Made by a program: the position numbers and the translations under genes. A stretch of DNA of 64,000 nt from assembly GCA_023393115.1 (NCBI GenBank), contig JAEWMS010000076.1, forward strand, positions 1 to 64,000, read 5' to 3'. This DNA comes from Bacillota bacterium. GTDB taxonomy: Bacteria; Bacillota; Clostridia; Acetivibrionales; DSM-1351. Below, piece by piece: positions 16,068 through 24,481 of this stretch; position 1 is the stretch's first letter, and every line of letters begins with the position of its first letter. A model generated the notes under the pieces. That model saw only the letters and a program-made list of their open reading frames with translations, ran no database searches and was not told the DNA's origin.

Positions 16068-18008
16068 ATGAGTATGATGAACAAGAAGACCATCGAAGAT
16101 ATCGATGTAGCTGGAAAAAAAGTTATTGTTAGAGTTGATTTTAACGTACCATTGGACGCAGACAGAAATATCACTGACGATAAGAGAATTGTTGGTGCTC
16201 TTCCTACTATCAAATACCTTGTTAATAAGGGAGCAAAGACTATACTGGTATCACATCTTGGAAGACCAAAGGAAGGCTTTGAAGATAAGTATAGCATGAA
16301 GCCTACAGCAGTTAGATTAGGTGAACTTTTGGGTAAGGAAGTAATAATGGCAAAAGACGTTATCGGTGAAGATGCAAAAGCAAAAGCTGCTGCATTAAAG
16401 AACGGTGAAGTTCTTATGCTTGAGAACGTAAGATTCCATAAGGAAGAAACAAAGAATAATCCTGAGTTTGCAAAAGAACTAGCAAGCATGGCCGAAATAT
16501 TTGTAAATGATGCATTCGGTACTGCTCATAGAGCTCACGCTTCAACTGCAGGTCTGGCAGATTATTTACCATCTGTTTGCGGATACCTCATCAAGAAGGA
16601 AATAGAATTCATGGGTAAAGCTCTTGCTAACCCTGCAAGACCATTCGTTGCTATACTTGGCGGCGCAAAGGTTTCTGACAAAATCGCTGTTATAGAAAAC
16701 CTCATCGATAAAGTTGACACATTGATAATCGGTGGCGGTATGGCTTATACCTTCTTAAAGGCAAAGGGCTACCACATCGGAAATTCAATATGTGAAGATG
16801 ACAAGTTGGAATTAGCTAAAACCTTGATGGAAAAAGCAGAGACAAAGGGTGTTAACTTGATGCTTCCAATAGGCAGTATGGTTGCTCAGGAATTCAAAAA
16901 CGACACAGAAATCAAGTATGTCCCATCAGATGCTATGCCTGACGGATGGATGGGTATGGATATCGGGTCACTCACAATAGAGAAGTTTGCAAAAGAAATA
17001 AAGAAAGCTAAGACTGTAATCTGGAATGGACCTATGGGAGTATTTGAATTCCCTAACTTTGCAACAGGTACAAAGGAAATTGCAAAGGCAGTTGCTGAAT
17101 CAGGTGCTCTTTCAATAGTAGGTGGAGGAGATTCAGCTGCAGCAGTTGAACAATTGGGTTTTGCTGATAAGATTACCCACATTTCAACTGGTGGCGGTGC
17201 TTCATTGGAATTCCTTGAAGGAAAGGTTCTACCAGGTATAGCTGTTCTTATGGATAGAAATCCAAGAAAGACAATTGCAGCTGGTAACTGGAAGATGAAC
17301 AAGACTCCAAAGGAAGCTGTTGCATTTGTAAATGAATTAAAAGCAAGTGTTGCAGATGCTTCAAATGAAGTTGTTGTAGGTGTTCCATTCGTTTGCCTCC
17401 CAGGCGTAATTGAAGCAGCTAAGGGAACAAATATAAAGGTTGCTGCCCAGAACATGCACTGGGAAGAAAAGGGTGCCTTCACAGGAGAAGTATCAGGTCC
17501 TATGCTGGCTGAACTCGGTGTTGATTATGTAATAATTGGACACTCTGAAAGAAGAGAATACTTCGGTGAAACAAATGAAATGATAAACAAAAAGGCTCAC
17601 GCTATATTCAAGTATGGCATGACTCCAATAATCTGCTGTGGTGAAACACTGACACAAAGAGAACAGGGAGTCACAGCTGATCACGTTAGATATCAGATTA
17701 AGGTTGCTTTACTTGGTTTGACACCTGAACAGGTTAAGAAGACAGTTATAGCTTACGAACCAATCTGGGCTATCGGAACAGGAAAGACTGCTACAAACGA
17801 ACAGGCTAACGAGGTTTGCACAATTATCAGAAATCTGGTTACTGAACTTTATGGTGAAGAAGTTGCTGAGCAGGTTAGAATTCAGTACGGCGGAAGCGTT
17901 AACGCAAAGAACGCAGCTGAACTGTTCGCAATGTCAGATATAGACGGCGGACTTGTAGGCGGAGCAAGCTTGAAGGTTGACGAATTCACCGTTATTGCAA
18001 ATGCATAA
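16068..18008 (+). CDS. pgk-tpiA: Phosphoglycerate kinase-triosephosphate isomerase fusion
   Basis: A single 646-residue frame encodes two glycolytic enzymes. Residues 1-398 are a complete phosphoglycerate kinase (RVDFNVPLD, LVSHLGRPKE, NDAFGTAHRAHAS, GGAKVSDKI, GGGDSAAAVEQ, ending GIAVLMDRN). Residues 399-646 are a complete triosephosphate isomerase starting PRKTIAAGNWKMN, with the catalytic His in IGHSERREYFGE, the Glu in AYEPIWAIGTGKTA, and IQYGGSV. There is virtually no linker: the TIM initiator Met appears replaced by Pro. A PGK-TIM fusion is known from Thermotoga; it is unusual in a clostridium-like genome. Ribosome site AGGAG lies before ATG. gpmI follows after a hairpin; no gap gene is adjacent. 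Confidence 0.95.
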   Translation: MSMMNKKTIEDIDVAGKKVIVRVDFNVPLDADRNITDDKRIVGALPTIKYLVNKGAKTILVSHLGRPKEGFEDKYSMKPTAVRLGELLGKEVIMAKDVIGEDAKAKAAALKNGEVLMLENVRFHKEETKNNPEFAKELASMAEIFVNDAFGTAHRAHASTAGLADYLPSVCGYLIKKEIEFMGKALANPARPFVAILGGAKVSDKIAVIENLIDKVDTLIIGGGMAYTFLKAKGYHIGNSICEDDKLELAKTLMEKAETKGVNLMLPIGSMVAQEFKNDTEIKYVPSDAMPDGWMGMDIGSLTIEKFAKEIKKAKTVIWNGPMGVFEFPNFATGTKEIAKAVAESGALSIVGGGDSAAAVEQLGFADKITHISTGGGASLEFLEGKVLPGIAVLMDRNPRKTIAAGNWKMNKTPKEAVAFVNELKASVADASNEVVVGVPFVCLPGVIEAAKGTNIKVAAQNMHWEEKGAFTGEVSGPMLAELGVDYVIIGHSERREYFGETNEMINKKAHAIFKYGMTPIICCGETLTQREQGVTADHVRYQIKVALLGLTPEQVKKTVIAYEPIWAIGTGKTATNEQANEVCTIIRNLVTELYGEEVAEQVRIQYGGSVNAKNAAELFAMSDIDGGLVGGASLKVDEFTVIANA

Positions 18009-18046
18009 TAATAGTTAAGTTTAATTCTATTTGGATAAAATAGATA

Positions 18047-18080
18047 TTTGACCCTCCGGCAGATTCTGGAGGGTCAAATT
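18047..18080 (+). terminator. Hairpin between pgk-tpiA and gpmI
   Basis: TTTGACCCTCC (18047-18057) pairs with GGAGGGTCAAA (18068-18078), an 11-bp perfect stem, but the following sequence lacks a clean T-run. It may be a partial terminator or an mRNA processing or stability hairpin that sets relative expression. Confidence 0.55.
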
Positions 18081-18154
18081 GTAAGTCAACAACTTGTAAT
18101 ATAAATAGTTAAATATAAAATAGTAACCGTTCAAAATGTAAGGGAGAATATCAT

Positions 18155-19690
18155 ATGGAAAAGAAATTAATAACATTAATGATCCTCGACGGTTTTGGCA
18201 ATAACCCAAAAACAGAAGGGAATGCAATTGCAGCGGCAAGTAAACCAAATATCGATAAATATCTGGTAACCTACCCCAATACAATTGTTCATACCAGCGG
18301 TATGGATGTAGGTCTTCCCGAGGGTCAGATGGGAAACTCGGAAGTAGGCCATACTAATATTGGTGCGGGTAGAATAGTTTATCAGGAATTGACCAGAATA
18401 ACCAAATCCATAAAAGACGGAGATTTTTTTCAGAAGGAAGAATTCCTGAAGGCAGTGGAAAATTGTAATAAAAATAACTCGAAACTTCACTTGATAGGTC
18501 TTTTATCCGATGGAGGAGTTCACAGTCACAATACGCACTTGTATGGATTACTTGAATTCGCTAAAAAAAGCGGTATAAAGGATGTATATATTCACTGTTT
18601 CTTTGACGGAAGAGACGTACCACCGGATAGTTCAAAGGTTTATACCCAAGAGCTTGAAGCTAAAATTGCTGAAATAGGTGTAGGAAAAATTGCTTCAGTT
18701 ATGGGCAGATATTACGCTATGGACAGAGACAACAGATGGGATAGAGTACAACAGGCTTACGATGTAATGGTACTCGGAAAAGGTCATACAGCAAATTCTG
18801 CTGTTGAGGCTGTTGAGAACTCCTTTGAAAAGAAGGAATTTGATGAGTTTGTTAAGCCAACAGCTATCCTTGAAAACGGTAAGCCCGTTGCTACAATAGG
18901 CGCCAATGATTCAGTTATTTTCTTCAACTTCAGACCGGACAGAGCAAGAGAAATCACAAGAACCTTTGTTGACCCTGACTTCAAGGGCTTTGAGAGAGCA
19001 AACGGCTTCTTCCCTCTATACTATGTTTGCATGACTCAGTATGACAAGACCATGCCAAACGTTGTTGTTGCTTTCAAGCCACAGACCCTTGACAACACCT
19101 TTGGCGAATATGTCAGCAAGCTGGGTTACAGACAGCTGAGAATAGCTGAAACTGAAAAGTACGCTCACGTTACCTTCTTCTTTAACGGTGGAGTGGAAAC
19201 CCAGTATGAAGGTGAGGACAGAGCTCTTATTCCTTCACCCAAGGTTGCAACCTATGACCTTAAGCCAGAAATGAGTGCTTATGAAGTTGCTGAGGAATGC
19301 GTTAAGAGAATAAACTCAAAACAGTATGATGTTATAATTTTGAACTTTGCAAATTGTGACATGGTTGGACACACAGGAGACTTTAATGCTGCCAAGGCGG
19401 CTGTAGAAGCCGTTGACACCTGTGTTGGGAAGGTTGTTGATGCAGTTCAGGCTCAAAATGGAATTGTACTCATAACAGCTGATCACGGAAATGCTGAGCA
19501 GATGCTGGACTACGAAAATGGAGGTGCATTTACTGCTCACACCACTAATGTGGTACCGTTGATAGGTATAGGTTTGGGAAATGCAACACTAAAAGAAGGT
19601 AAGCTTGCCGACCTTACACCGACCATACTTGATTTGATGGGAGAAGCTAAACCTGCAGATATGTCAGGAGAATCGCTCCTAATAAAATAA
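18155..19690 (+). CDS. gpmI: 2,3-bisphosphoglycerate-independent phosphoglycerate mutase
   Basis: A 511-residue metalloenzyme converting 3-phosphoglycerate to 2-phosphoglycerate. It shows the alkaline-phosphatase-superfamily start LMILDGFG, the phosphoserine site MGNSEVGHTNIGAGR, FDGRDVPP, NFRPDRARE, and the metal-binding FANCDMVGHTGD and ITADHGNAE. Normal length, intact. Ribosome site AGGGAG lies 9 bp before ATG. It follows pgk-tpiA and a weak hairpin, and a strong terminator follows it. Confidence 0.96.
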   Translation: MEKKLITLMILDGFGNNPKTEGNAIAAASKPNIDKYLVTYPNTIVHTSGMDVGLPEGQMGNSEVGHTNIGAGRIVYQELTRITKSIKDGDFFQKEEFLKAVENCNKNNSKLHLIGLLSDGGVHSHNTHLYGLLEFAKKSGIKDVYIHCFFDGRDVPPDSSKVYTQELEAKIAEIGVGKIASVMGRYYAMDRDNRWDRVQQAYDVMVLGKGHTANSAVEAVENSFEKKEFDEFVKPTAILENGKPVATIGANDSVIFFNFRPDRAREITRTFVDPDFKGFERANGFFPLYYVCMTQYDKTMPNVVVAFKPQTLDNTFGEYVSKLGYRQLRIAETEKYAHVTFFFNGGVETQYEGEDRALIPSPKVATYDLKPEMSAYEVAEECVKRINSKQYDVIILNFANCDMVGHTGDFNAAKAAVEAVDTCVGKVVDAVQAQNGIVLITADHGNAEQMLDYENGGAFTAHTTNVVPLIGIGLGNATLKEGKLADLTPTILDLMGEAKPADMSGESLLIK

Positions 19691-19720
19691 AGAACAGTAT
19701 AGAATATAAGCTATTAAAAG

Positions 19721-19771
19721 AAAGCACCCCGTTTATTAGACAATTTATCTAATTTACCGGGGTGCTTTTTT
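19721..19771. terminator. Strong bidirectional terminator after gpmI
   Basis: AAAGCACCCCG ... CGGGGTGCTTTTTT with an internal ATTAGA/TCTAAT stem. T-runs lie on both strands, so it also serves the convergent gene at 19833. Confidence 0.85.
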
Positions 19772-19832
19772 ACTGACAGCCTCTTTACAATACTAATATT
19801 AATTTATTAGTAATCATCATATTCCTATATTC

Positions 19833-21035
19833 TTAATAATCTTCATCTTCAAGAACAGTTATAGTTTGTGTTTTGGTTATATCTCCACAGGTAATTTTGA
19901 TTTCTGTAGTACCTGCACTTACCGGGGTAATTGTACCGATACCCTCTTCGTCAAGTCCACTTACCGTAGCAACATCTGGATTAGAGGAAGTGACTGTTAT
20001 TTCTCCAAAAGCGTTAGAAGGTTCCTTATCAACTGAAAATTCAATAGGATCATCGTAAACATAGACTTCCGTTTCATCAAAATCCAAAGCAAGGTCTTCC
20101 AAAACAACTTCTTTTACCGTTACTTTGCATGTACCCAGAAGCTTACTTTCGTCAGCTGATTGAGCATTTTCATATACTTTCACGTTTGCAGTGCCTACTT
20201 TTTTACCCTTCAAATAAAGGCTGTCCCCGTTTACAGAGGTCTCAACAACTCCATTATCTTCAGGCAGGATGAAGTAGTATACATCAGTTCTATAATCGTT
20301 TATGAGATCGAATACCCACGTGCTGTCACCTAAATCAATTTTGCTTTCAGTCTCAACAGTAGCTTTTTTTACAGTATACTTAATAGTTCCAACTGTTCTG
20401 GTGCTTTTATTGTAGGTTTCTTTTACTGTAACAGAATAGGTTCCAGGTTCTTTAGCAGTAAAACTATGAGATATGAAGTTCATGCCATCAAATTTTTTGA
20501 TGTTTTCCTTCATTGTAAAATTTTTGCTGTTTGAAACATATGTATAAGTCGCATCGTTATTGCGGTATGAGAATTCAAGAGGTTCATTCCCATTACTGGT
20601 ACCAAGGGGTAATACAGGGATGGAATCCTGATGAACTGTAGCATTTTTTACAGTAACCGTACAGGTTCCAACTTTAGTGGTTTTCCCCTTTAATTTTTGG
20701 TTAACTGTAATTGTTGCAGTTCCGGCTTTTAATCCGGTTAAAAATGCTTTTGAACCACTTGTCTTAACTGAAACAACTTTTGAATTGCTTGAAGTAAAGG
20801 TGTAAGTAGCACCCTTTACCGCATCAGATACTAATAAATCATACTTGCCATCTTCCACTGAATAATAATCATAATTCCCAACCAAGCTCCCAGTGCCGAT
20901 TGTCATTTTAGCTTCAATTGACGGCTTGGCAGCTGCATCAACAGAGGAGTAAATTCCTGCCGATAGTGTGATAGTTACTAATAATACTAAACATAAAGCT
21001 AGCTTAAAAAACTTTCCTTGCCTTAATTCATACAT
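19833..21035 (-). CDS. Secreted protein with bacterial Ig-like (Big_2) repeats
   Basis: About 400 residues. An N-terminal signal peptide (basic RQGKFFK then LALCLVLLVTITLSAG) is followed by several Ig-like beta domains: residues about 35-130 with TFTSSNSKVVSVKTSG and GLKAGTATITV, two weaker middle repeats each ending in a GT(C/I)..TVK motif, and a final Big_2 with VTSSNPDVATVSG and VSAGTTEIKITC. No catalytic domain, sortase motif or SLH domain is seen, so it is probably a cell-surface or extracellular adhesion or structural protein. The start at 21035 is preferred over 21053 because GGAGG overlaps the upstream ATG. Confidence 0.8.
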   Translation of the reverse strand: MYELRQGKFFKLALCLVLLVTITLSAGIYSSVDAAAKPSIEAKMTIGTGSLVGNYDYYSVEDGKYDLLVSDAVKGATYTFTSSNSKVVSVKTSGSKAFLTGLKAGTATITVNQKLKGKTTKVGTCTVTVKNATVHQDSIPVLPLGTSNGNEPLEFSYRNNDATYTYVSNSKNFTMKENIKKFDGMNFISHSFTAKEPGTYSVTVKETYNKSTRTVGTIKYTVKKATVETESKIDLGDSTWVFDLINDYRTDVYYFILPEDNGVVETSVNGDSLYLKGKKVGTANVKVYENAQSADESKLLGTCKVTVKEVVLEDLALDFDETEVYVYDDPIEFSVDKEPSNAFGEITVTSSNPDVATVSGLDEEGIGTITPVSAGTTEIKITCGDITKTQTITVLEDEDY

Positions 21036-21276
21036 AAGTTTCAAATCCTCCATATAAATATTAACTGCAAAATGATTATGCTAATTATAGCATAAAACCG
21101 ACCAAATAAACCAATATTCTACAAAAGTTATATTTTTTTTATCTCTTATGTGTTTATGGGGAATATCAGGTGAAAATCTGGGATAGGAAATAATGTACAG
21201 AATATTACCGAAACAAAGGGATAAATTCATTTTTGTAGAACATATTTGGCATACAACGTTTGGGAGGCATAAGAAT

Positions 21277-22347
21277 ATGAGAAAACCGATAAAGACTGTT
21301 TTATTTTTTAAAAAAGTTTCAAAGAACTATAAGAAATTCGGCAGGCTTATTCACAGGTTGTACAAAATCTTAAGATCCCCTTTTATCAGAACACTGATTA
21401 ACTTTCTTTTTACCGTTGTTTTTGCATTTCAAATGCGGTTATCCAATTTTGATACATATAAAATAAATCAGTTGGAATTTTATGCTGACAAGATACATAT
21501 ACTAGTAACGTTCGTGTTTATTGTGGTTTACAACTGGCTCGTACTTTTGATTGACAGTTATCAAAAATACCAGGTACAAACTACGAAATGTATAAAGGAG
21601 ATTGTTAACCGAGGAACAGTAATAAATCAAACAATAGGCAGAAAGCTATATGAAATAACGAGCAGTATATCTATAAAACCCAGTTCAATCCCCACGAAAT
21701 CCGAGTTTAGTAACCTTAGCTACCAGGATGTTGCTGCTCTGGTATGCCATAACATTTATGATGCAATAAAAATTTCTACAGAAAGGGAAACACATCAGGT
21801 GTCCCTGATGCAGAAGTTTAAGGAAAAAAAATCTGGGCAAGAATATATTAAGATGATAAGTTATGGTAATGCAAATCAGATATCACCAAGCTTGTTTGAC
21901 AGGTATTTCTATTTAAATACAGATAAGAATTATTATCAGGTAAGGATTTTTAATGATAATCAAAATAACATATTTATTTTGACAAATGCAGCTGAAATAA
22001 AAAAGGAATGCGTTTACGGCAAGAACAGTAATGAAAAAATGACTCAATACATAGCAATCCCTGTATTCTGTGAAAATCAGGGTATAATATCGCTGCTTCA
22101 GATTGAAATGGCTGATGATGCACATATTGGAAGAACTGTAGATGAAATAAGAGGGTTTGTCAAGCCGTTTATGGCTTACATACATATCCTAACAGTATGC
22201 TACTATCAGGATGAATTATTTAAAGTATTAGCAAAGAAATTTGATATACTACGGAAAAGTAAAGAGAGGAAAGTTTTTATCGAAGGGATGAGAAAGTATG
22301 AACAAAACTATGGGGAAACTAATACATCTATTGCCCCAAAAGACTAA
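21277..22347 (+). CDS. Membrane protein with N-terminal membrane anchor, unknown
   Basis: A 356-residue protein of unrecognised family. The ATG at 21277 is chosen because GGGAGG lies 9 bp before it; 28 upstream codons lack a ribosome site. A basic N-terminus is followed by two hydrophobic segments (RTLINFLFTVVFAFQM and ILVTFVFIVVYNWLVLL), then a cytoplasmic helical part and a region near residues 215-330 with a GAF-like feel (IAIPVFCENQGIISLLQIEM). GAF similarity is only an impression. The next small gene overlaps its 3' end by 50 bp. Confidence 0.65.
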   Translation: MRKPIKTVLFFKKVSKNYKKFGRLIHRLYKILRSPFIRTLINFLFTVVFAFQMRLSNFDTYKINQLEFYADKIHILVTFVFIVVYNWLVLLIDSYQKYQVQTTKCIKEIVNRGTVINQTIGRKLYEITSSISIKPSSIPTKSEFSNLSYQDVAALVCHNIYDAIKISTERETHQVSLMQKFKEKKSGQEYIKMISYGNANQISPSLFDRYFYLNTDKNYYQVRIFNDNQNNIFILTNAAEIKKECVYGKNSNEKMTQYIAIPVFCENQGIISLLQIEMADDAHIGRTVDEIRGFVKPFMAYIHILTVCYYQDELFKVLAKKFDILRKSKERKVFIEGMRKYEQNYGETNTSIAPKD

Positions 22348-22498
22348 CGCAGCAGAGTACACAGAAATATACATCGTACCGGAAGATACAGATTATATAC
22401 AGGACCATAGCGTATTTGAGGACAGAAGGCGGCAGTTGATAAATGAATATGAATTACATCTCAGTCAATATAAAAAAGAAGCAATGCAGATAAAATAG
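22298..22498 (+). CDS. Small hypothetical protein overlapping upstream gene
   Basis: A 66-residue frame beginning MNKTMGKLIHLLPQK, overlapping the membrane-protein gene by 50 bp in another frame. AGGGATGAG lies about 8 bp upstream, a moderate ribosome site. The C-terminal half is charged and helical (EDRRRQLINEYELHLSQYKKE). A terminator follows directly, which supports it as the last gene of a two-gene unit. No family is recognised. Confidence 0.5.
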   Translation: MNKTMGKLIHLLPQKTNAAEYTEIYIVPEDTDYIQDHSVFEDRRRQLINEYELHLSQYKKEAMQIK

Positions 22499-22515
22499 AA
22501 GTAACACAAATTTTA

Positions 22516-22547
22516 AGCTCTCAGTAAACTGAGAGCTTCTATTTTTC
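22516..22547. terminator. Terminator, AGCTCTCAG hairpin
   Basis: AGCTCTCAG-TAAA-CTGAGAGCT followed by TCTATTTTTC. It lies between the convergent two-gene unit and the XRE-type regulator gene, overlapping the latter's 3' end. Confidence 0.8.
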
Positions 22548-22901
22548 ATTGTGGCTATTAATTTTATTAGTCTTGTATTTCAATCTCATTAATTCAACAT
22601 ATTCTTTTACACGTTTTATAGCTTCATCAGGCAGATCATTGAGGTATATATTATATTCCTGCGCAGTTTCTGCTATATATCCGTCAGGAGTTTTACGGCT
22701 TGAGTCCCGATCCACGAGGTAATCAATTGTAACATTAAAAAAATCAGCCAACTTTTTGAGGACATATTCGTCCTTAGGAAATCTGTTATTGGCTTCATAG
22801 TATCCGATAACTCTGTCAGAAATATTAATGATCCTACCAAGTTCTTTTTGTGTAATACCTTTTTCTTCTCTGAGTTCTCTTAATCTGTCACCAAATCCCA
22901 T
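22539..22901 (-). CDS. XRE-family transcriptional regulator
   Basis: A 120-residue DNA-binding protein with a Cro/C1-type helix-turn-helix at residues about 5-60 (LRELREEKGITQKELGRII, SDRVIGYYEANNRFP), followed by a short helical tail. It is divergent from the Spo0E-like gene at 23117 and may control it or itself. The upstream region contains GAACAAAAT and ATTTTTGTTG as an inverted pair that could be its operator. Confidence 0.88.
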   Translation of the reverse strand: MGFGDRLRELREEKGITQKELGRIINISDRVIGYYEANNRFPKDEYVLKKLADFFNVTIDYLVDRDSSRKTPDGYIAETAQEYNIYLNDLPDEAIKRVKEYVELMRLKYKTNKINSHNEK

Positions 22902-22979
22902 ATCATGCCTCCCGAATACTACTATATCATGTGGGGGATTTTTATTTCCAAAAAACGAACAAAATATTCTTAATTTTTG

Positions 22980-23008
22980 TTGAATATGAACGAAATATAC
23001 GCTAAAAT
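22980..23008 (+). promoter_or_regulatory. Predicted promoter of the Spo0E-like gene
   Basis: TTGAAT, 17-bp spacer, TAAAAT, about 110 bp before the Spo0E-like start. It overlaps the putative operator of the divergent XRE regulator. Confidence 0.5.
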
Positions 23009-23116
23009 ATATATTATTGTGAAAATGTTTTCTTTTTATACATTAAATGTAAACATATTTAAATTTTTAAACTTTATATAGAAAAATTATAATAGTATAC
23101 CTTGTGGAGGATGCTG

Positions 23117-23281
23117 ATGACAAAAATCAATAAAAAGCTTACGGATGAAATCCAGGAGCTCAGAGAAAAATTATATGACTATATTGAAAGAAAGGGTATA
23201 AACGATGAACCTGAGCTTATGGCTATTAATAGCAAACTTGACGAGCTGATTGTCCAATGGTTCAAGGAAATACAACACTAA
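23117..23281 (+). CDS. Spo0E-family aspartyl-phosphate phosphatase (54 aa)
   Basis: A short gene of 54 codons. The protein MTKINKKLTDEIQELREK... ends with NSKLDELIVQWFKE, the S/NxxLDxLI signature of Spo0E-like phosphatases, small two-helix proteins that remove phosphate from Spo0A or related response regulators and so delay sporulation. Length matches the family. The ATG at 23117 is preferred over the ATG at 23111, which abuts GGAGG (23106-23110). A divergent XRE regulator lies upstream. The family call is based on the motif; the target is inferred. Confidence 0.82.
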   Translation: MTKINKKLTDEIQELREKLYDYIERKGINDEPELMAINSKLDELIVQWFKEIQH

Positions 23282-23342
23282 ATATTGAATGTAAAGGCGT
23301 TAACGTGGTTGCCGGTTTAATACTTATTATCTAGGTGATAAT

Positions 23343-24263
23343 ATGAATATATTTGAAAAGATAAATGCTGTTCAAAAAATGCAAGACTTTATCCAAAAAC
23401 ATTTAAATGAACCAATAACTCTTCATATGATTGCAGCAGAAGCTAATTACTCACCCTGGCATTCAGTCAGAGTTTTCAAGGAACTAACAGGTAAAACTCC
23501 ATTTGATTACATACGAAGGCTTCGTTTATCAAAAGCAGCTATAAAACTCAGGGATGAAAGAATAAAGGTTGTTGACGTAGCACTAGACTTTGTTTTTGAC
23601 TCACATGAGGGTTTTACAAGAGCTTTTTCCAAAGAATTTGGTATCACACCTGTAAAGTATTCAAAGTCATATCCGCCCATTAAACTATTCATTCCATATA
23701 GCATTCGGGATCATCACATAATAAAAAATAATGGAGAAAGTAAAAAGGACCAGAATATTAAGAAGGATTCGTTTATGACGGTATTTGTTCAAGTTATTGA
23801 AAGACCGGCCAGAAAATTGATTCTTAAGAGGGGTATTAAAGCTGTAGATTATTATGGCTACTGTCAGGAAGTGGGGTGTGATGTCTGGGGTGTGCTTACA
23901 AGCATAAAAGAAGCTCTGTGTGAACCTGTAGGACTATGGCTGCCCGAGCAGTTCCGAAAACCCGGATCTTCGATCTTTGTACAGGGAGTTGAAGTACCTT
24001 TTGTTTACGATGGTTTAGTCCCTGAGGGGTTTGATATAATTGATCTAAAGCCGTGTAAAATGATGATATTTCAGGGACCGCCCTATGAAGACGAGAAATT
24101 TCAGGAAGCCATAGGAAGAACCATAGAGACTATTGAAAATTACCAACCTGAGATTTATGGTTTTGAATGGGCTTTGGAGGACGGGCCAAGATTTCAGCTA
24201 GCCCCAATGGGTAACAGAGGTTATATTGAAGGCCGGCCTGTAAGACAAATAAATGTCAGTTAG
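23343..24263 (+). CDS. AraC-family regulator with GyrI-like effector domain
   Basis: A 306-residue regulator with the DNA-binding half first: residues about 10-110 contain the two helix-turn-helix motifs (LHMIAAEANYSPWHSVRVF and ALDFVFDSHEGFTRAF) and GITPVKYSK. Residues about 140-300 form a GyrI-like small-molecule-binding domain (VQVIERPARKLILKRG). This Rob/BmrR-like arrangement senses hydrophobic compounds. It lies about 60 bp downstream of the Spo0E-like gene; a relation is not evident. Confidence 0.88.
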   Translation: MNIFEKINAVQKMQDFIQKHLNEPITLHMIAAEANYSPWHSVRVFKELTGKTPFDYIRRLRLSKAAIKLRDERIKVVDVALDFVFDSHEGFTRAFSKEFGITPVKYSKSYPPIKLFIPYSIRDHHIIKNNGESKKDQNIKKDSFMTVFVQVIERPARKLILKRGIKAVDYYGYCQEVGCDVWGVLTSIKEALCEPVGLWLPEQFRKPGSSIFVQGVEVPFVYDGLVPEGFDIIDLKPCKMMIFQGPPYEDEKFQEAIGRTIETIENYQPEIYGFEWALEDGPRFQLAPMGNRGYIEGRPVRQINVS

Positions 24264-24330
24264 TTGTTTGTATTGTCAATAATGTTTATTTATTTCAACG
24301 ATGGGTAAATAATAATATGAAAACAGTATT

Positions 24331-24360
24331 TTGTATGATATTTTGAATTCAACATATAAT
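24331..24360 (+). promoter_or_regulatory. Predicted promoter of eno
   Basis: TTGTAT, 18-bp spacer, TATAAT, about 120 bp before the eno start. Confidence 0.45.
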
Positions 24361-24481
24361 ATCTATTAGTATGAAACAGGATGCTTCATACATAAATAAA
24401 GATTTATGAGGGAAATATTTACAATGATAATGTTGCAATGTTATTCTAAATACGAAGAATTACCTTGAAGGGAGAAATTGT

